Shown: one piece after another, positions 5,980 to 8,258 of the stretch
How the letters are laid out: the number at the start of each line of letters is the position of its first letter
Position numbering within the stretch: position 1 is the first letter of the stretch
NCBI GenBank assembly: GCA_019245455.1
Contig: JAFARM010000050.1
Location: forward strand, 1-8,258
DNA: 8,258 nt
Source of the DNA: Sphingomonadaceae bacterium
GTDB lineage: Bacteria > Pseudomonadota > Alphaproteobacteria > Sphingomonadales > Sphingomonadaceae
Reading direction: 5' to 3'
Position numbers and translations under genes: made by a program
Notes under the pieces: generated by a model
Databases searched by the model: none
Told to the model about the DNA's origin: nothing
What the model saw: only the letters and a program-made list of their open reading frames with translations

Positions 5980-7473
5980 CTAGTCGCCCGCGCGCGGTTC
6001 GGCACCGAGCAGCGGCGTGCGGCCGCGATAGGTCGGCAGCCCGGTCAGCACGCCCTCGAAATTGGCCAGCGGTTCGCCGACGACGATGCCGTCGGGCGTC
6101 AGCTGGAACTCGCGGATGCTGGTCTGGTGCATCGTCGTCCGACTCTTGGCGATCGAGATCGCCTTCAGCACGTTACCGGCAGCCTCGAAGTAGCGGAACA
6201 GGATGATCGTGTCGGACAGGTAGCTGAGATCGACCTCCGACCGCACGTCGCCGACCAGGCCGTGCTGGCCCAGGATGACCATCGTCTGCACGCCCTGCTG
6301 GTTGAGGTAGCTGAGCAGCTCGTGCATCTGCAGCAGCAGGAACTTCTCGCCCGGCATCGCCTGGAGGAAGGCGTTGAGGCTGTCGATGGCGACGAAGCGC
6401 GCGCCGTCCTCGACCGCGCCGCGCACCCAGTTGCTGAACTCGCCCGGCGACAGTTCGGCCGGGTCGATCTGCTTGATCGACAGCGCGCCCGAGGCGAGGT
6501 GCGGTTCCAGGTCCATGCCCATCGCCGCCGCCCGCGCCAGCAGCGTCGCCCGCCCCTCGTCGAACAGGAAATAGGCGACGCGCAAGCCCCGCGCGATCGA
6601 CGACAGCGCGCAGCGGATGGCGAGCGTCGTCTTGCCGACCCCCGAAGGCCCGTTGAGCAGCGTGTTGGTGCCGAGCATGACGCCGCCGCCGAGCATCTGG
6701 TCCAACGCCGCGACGCCCGTCGAGACGAGGTCGGCCTGGAACGCGCGGTGGTAATCGGCCGCGATCAGCCGGGGGAAGATCACGACGCCGCCGGTGTTGA
6801 TGACGAAGTCGTGGTAGCCACCGCTGTACCGCGTGCTGCGCATCTTGACGATCCGCAGCCGGCGGCGTTCGGAGCCGAAATCCTCGACTGTCTGCTCGAG
6901 CGTGATGACGCCGTGGGCGATGCTGTGCAGCTGCAGGTCCGACGGGTCCGAACTGCGGTCGTCGAGCAGCAGCACGGTGCAGTTCTTCAGGGTGAAATAC
7001 TGCTTGAGCGCGAGGATCTGGCGGCGATAGCGCAGCGAGTTCTGCGCCAGCAGGCGCATTTCCGACAGGCTGTCGAACACGACGCGGACCGGCCGCGTCC
7101 GCTCGACCGCCTCGCGGACGCCGGCGATCGTCTCGCCGAGCTCGACCTCGGACGGTTCCAGGATCGACTGCTCCGCCTCGGGGGCAAGCCCGTCGAGGTT
7201 GACCAGCTCGAACAGGTCGATCCCGGACAGGTCCCAGCCATGGCTCGCCGCGACCTCGCGCAGCTCGGCCTGCGTCTCGGACAAAGTGATGTAGAGCCCG
7301 CGCTCGCCCGCCGCGGCACCGGCGAGGAGGAACTGCAGGCCGATCGTCGTCTTGCCGCTGCCGGGCGTCCCTTCGAGCAGGTACGATCGCGACGGCGTCA
7401 GGCCACCGCCGAGAATGCTGTCCAGTTCGGTAATGCCGGTCGAAAGTCGATGCTGCCCGGCGGCGCTCGCCAT
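5980..7473 (-). CDS. Double-domain KaiC-like ATPase (RecA/RadA superfamily)
   Basis: This 497-residue protein has two KaiC domains, the same arrangement and about the same length as cyanobacterial KaiC. Domain 1 (about 8-245) has Walker A GTPGSGKTT (K41), the catalytic-glutamate strand YITLSE (S65, E66) and Walker B VVFDS (D134). Domain 2 (about 248-475) has Walker A GPSGVGKTT (K281), YFLFDE (D305, E306) and Walker B VAIDS (D364). The KaiC phosphorylation region aligns as RSEVDLSYLSDTIIL: by my alignment from memory, S417 stands at Ser431, Y418 at Thr432 and S412 at Thr426. The C-terminal tail after about 475 is short, so the KaiA-binding tail of true KaiC is probably missing. KaiC-like proteins form ATP-hydrolysing hexamers and often sit beside kinases in proteobacteria. 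GGAGGA lies 3 bases before the ATG. The next gene, the histidine kinase, starts at the very next base. A role as sensor or timer feeding the kinase is inference; no KaiA or KaiB is visible. Confidence 0.92.
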   Translation of the reverse strand: MASAAGQHRLSTGITELDSILGGGLTPSRSYLLEGTPGSGKTTIGLQFLLAGAAAGERGLYITLSETQAELREVAASHGWDLSGIDLFELVNLDGLAPEAEQSILEPSEVELGETIAGVREAVERTRPVRVVFDSLSEMRLLAQNSLRYRRQILALKQYFTLKNCTVLLLDDRSSDPSDLQLHSIAHGVITLEQTVEDFGSERRRLRIVKMRSTRYSGGYHDFVINTGGVVIFPRLIAADYHRAFQADLVSTGVAALDQMLGGGVMLGTNTLLNGPSGVGKTTLAIRCALSSIARGLRVAYFLFDEGRATLLARAAAMGMDLEPHLASGALSIKQIDPAELSPGEFSNWVRGAVEDGARFVAIDSLNAFLQAMPGEKFLLLQMHELLSYLNQQGVQTMVILGQHGLVGDVRSEVDLSYLSDTIILFRYFEAAGNVLKAISIAKSRTTMHQTSIREFQLTPDGIVVGEPLANFEGVLTGLPTYRGRTPLLGAEPRAGD

Positions 7474-7500
7474 AGGTCCTCCGCTGTCCTTCAGCCGTGC

Positions 7501-7525
7501 AACGCAGCAGCGATGCGATCGTTTC
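7501..7525 (-). promoter_or_regulatory. Candidate EcfG-type (general stress) promoter for the KaiC-like/kinase pair
   Basis: On the minus strand GAAAC (7525-7521) is followed by 16 bases and then CGTT (7504-7501). The alphaproteobacterial EcfG consensus, as I know it, is GGAAC, 16-17 bases, CGTT, so this has one mismatch in the -35 element and a perfect -10 at correct spacing. It lies 28 bases upstream of the KaiC-like ATG, leaving a short leader with the ribosome binding site. Short patterns like this occur by chance, so the call is tentative. Confidence 0.3.
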
Positions 7526-7557
7526 GGCCGGGCACTATTCCCTTGTCGCTCAGCCGC

Positions 7558-7734
7558 TTAATCGGCGCGCGGCTCGCTCGCCCGCGCCGCCCGCGCCGCG
7601 GTCCGCAGGCGCCGGGCGGAGCGGCGTGCCGCCTCGGGCGTCAGCGACAGCGCGACCCCCTCCGGTCCATCGACCAGGACCATGCCCTCGGCTGCCTCGG
7701 CCCGTGCCGGAACATGGATCAGCTTGCCCGCCAT
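7558..7734 (-). CDS. Small conserved-looking protein, 58 residues, unknown function
   Basis: This gene reads MAGKLIHVPARAEAAEGMVL, then VDGPEGVALSLTPEAARRSA, then an arginine/alanine-rich tail ending SEPRAD and a TAA stop. It has the best ribosome binding site in the window, GGAGG with 5 bases (TTGGC) before the ATG. The first half looks like two short beta strands (KLIHVPA and GMVLVDGPEGVALSLT). The second half (PEAARRSARRLRTAARAARA) would form a basic amphipathic helix. No signal peptide or membrane segment is seen, so it should be cytosolic. It lies 48 bases after the Crp/Fnr gene and 84 bases before the KaiC-like gene on the same strand. A basic helix in a small protein could bind nucleic acid or a partner, but I do not recognise a named family and assign no function. 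The ribosome binding site and the ordered start and stop support it as real. Confidence 0.7.
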   Translation of the reverse strand: MAGKLIHVPARAEAAEGMVLVDGPEGVALSLTPEAARRSARRLRTAARAARASEPRAD

Positions 7735-7739
7735 GCCAA

Positions 7740-7744
7740 CCTCC
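7740..7744 (-). promoter_or_regulatory. Strong ribosome binding site of the 58-residue gene
   Basis: GGAGG on the minus strand lies 5 bases before the ATG at 7734. This is the main evidence that so short a frame is translated. Confidence 0.7.
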
Positions 7745-7782
7745 GCATCAACCGTTAACGCACCAGCGGCCTAAAGGTGCAG

Positions 7783-8258
7783 TCAAGGCGTTGAAACGCC
7801 GTCGTGCAGGTAGAGATACTGCGGATCGAACTCGCCGATCCGGCGCAGCGCGGCGGGATCGAGCAGCGTCACCTGATTGCCCTGGACGGCGAGCAGGTTG
7901 GTGTCGCGCAGCGATTTCAGCACGCGGCTGACATGGACGTTGGTCAGCCCGCAGGCGGCGGCGATGTCGCCCTGGTTGATCGGCAGCGGAAACTCGCGGC
8001 CGTCGCCGATCCCGATCGCCGCCAGCCGCAGCGCCGTCTCGCACATCAGATGGGCGACCCGCCCGGGGCCGTCGAGCCGGCCCAACCGGAAGATCCACTC
8101 GCGGTGCATGGCCGCGTCGAGCAGCGTGCTGAACCACAGCATTCGTGTCAGGTGGGGCAGCTCGGCGGTGATCGCGGTCAGCGCCGCATGGCTGATCGTC
8201 GCGACGGCGACATCGCTGATGGCGACGACATCGTGGTCGAGGTGCTGCAGCGGGAAGG
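7783..8258 (-). CDS. Crp/Fnr-family transcriptional regulator, C-terminal part (5' end outside window)
   Basis: The frame is open from the right edge to a TGA at 7783-7785, giving 157 visible residues. An internal ATG at 8142 is not the true start, because the frame upstream continues a recognisable domain. Visible residues 1-38 (HLDHDVVAISDVAVATISHA, then LTAITAELPHLTR) are the end of the cyclic-nucleotide-binding-type beta roll and the start of the dimerisation helix. Visible residues about 93-122 (PINQGDIAAACGLTNVHVSR, then VLKSLRDTNLL) are the winged helix-turn-helix, with GLTNVHVSRVLKSL as the recognition helix. The effector-binding residues lie outside the window, so the signal it senses cannot be told. 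The last codons contain a GGCGTT-GA-AACGCC dyad (7787-7800). Whether it controls the following genes is unknown. Such regulators in sphingomonads often respond to oxygen, redox state or a nucleotide. Confidence 0.88.
   Translation of the reverse strand, partial: FPLQHLDHDVVAISDVAVATISHAALTAITAELPHLTRMLWFSTLLDAAMHREWIFRLGRLDGPGRVAHLMCETALRLAAIGIGDGREFPLPINQGDIAAACGLTNVHVSRVLKSLRDTNLLAVQGNQVTLLDPAALRRIGEFDPQYLYLHDGVSTP

Noticed and set aside
4348..7758. An 1136-codon open frame on the plus strand spanning the kinase, KaiC-like and small genes
   Set aside because: It crosses three well-supported minus-strand genes and reads as low-complexity Arg/Gln/Asp/Val sequence. It is an antisense shadow.
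7753..7786. TTGACT (7786-7781, minus) plus the CGTTAACG palindrome (7753-7760) as a promoter of the small gene
   Set aside because: No -10-like hexamer lies at 16-18 bases from TTGACT; the palindrome is only 8 bases. Too weak to call.
7787..7800. GGCGTT-GA-AACGCC dyad at the end of the Crp/Fnr gene as a terminator
   Set aside because: It lies inside the coding region, has almost no loop and is not followed by a T-run.
7783..8142. A complete 119-residue regulator starting at the ATG at 8142
   Set aside because: The frame stays open to the window edge and the upstream codons encode more of the Crp/Fnr effector domain, so this is only the tail of a larger gene.

Overview
The window is GC-rich (about 70% by eye) and every gene I can support lies on the minus strand. 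It looks like a Sphingomonas-type alphaproteobacterium. The evidence is a UrcA-family secreted protein, a fused YncE-like propeller/phosphoesterase, a Crp/Fnr regulator of the short proteobacterial type, and a REP-like motif of the kind I associate with sphingomonads. The taxonomic call is inference from gene content and style; no rRNA or marker gene is present.

In transcription order (right to left) the layout is as follows. First comes the C-terminal part of a Crp/Fnr-family regulator that runs off the right edge (7783-8258). Next is a 58-residue small protein with an excellent ribosome binding site (7558-7734). Then comes a double-domain KaiC-like ATPase (5980-7473), followed with no spacer (TAG then GTG) by a hybrid histidine kinase with an N-terminal degenerate receiver and a C-terminal true receiver (4345-5979). 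After that is a 3-hydroxyisobutyrate-dehydrogenase-family oxidoreductase (3449-4303), a small exported UrcA-family protein (2929-3261), and a 919-residue exported propeller/phosphoesterase (60-2819). The left edge (1-54) carries two direct copies of a REP-like motif just downstream of the phosphoesterase stop codon.

The most interesting unit is the KaiC-like ATPase plus histidine kinase pair. Neither KaiA nor KaiB is present, and the kinase carries an N-terminal pseudo-receiver where cyanobacterial SasA carries a KaiB-like domain. A plausible reading is an ATP-driven KaiC-like sensor or timer whose state is read by the kinase and passed to its own receiver. A candidate general-stress (EcfG-type) promoter precedes the KaiC-like gene, with one mismatch in the -35 element. 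The dehydrogenase, UrcA and phosphoesterase genes show no obvious functional link to this pair.

The 187-base gap before urcA holds two distinct repeat structures: a pair of 13-mers exactly 20 bases apart, and a perfect 9-base inverted repeat. Both look like operator material rather than terminators. No mobile element, CRISPR array, tRNA or rRNA was seen.
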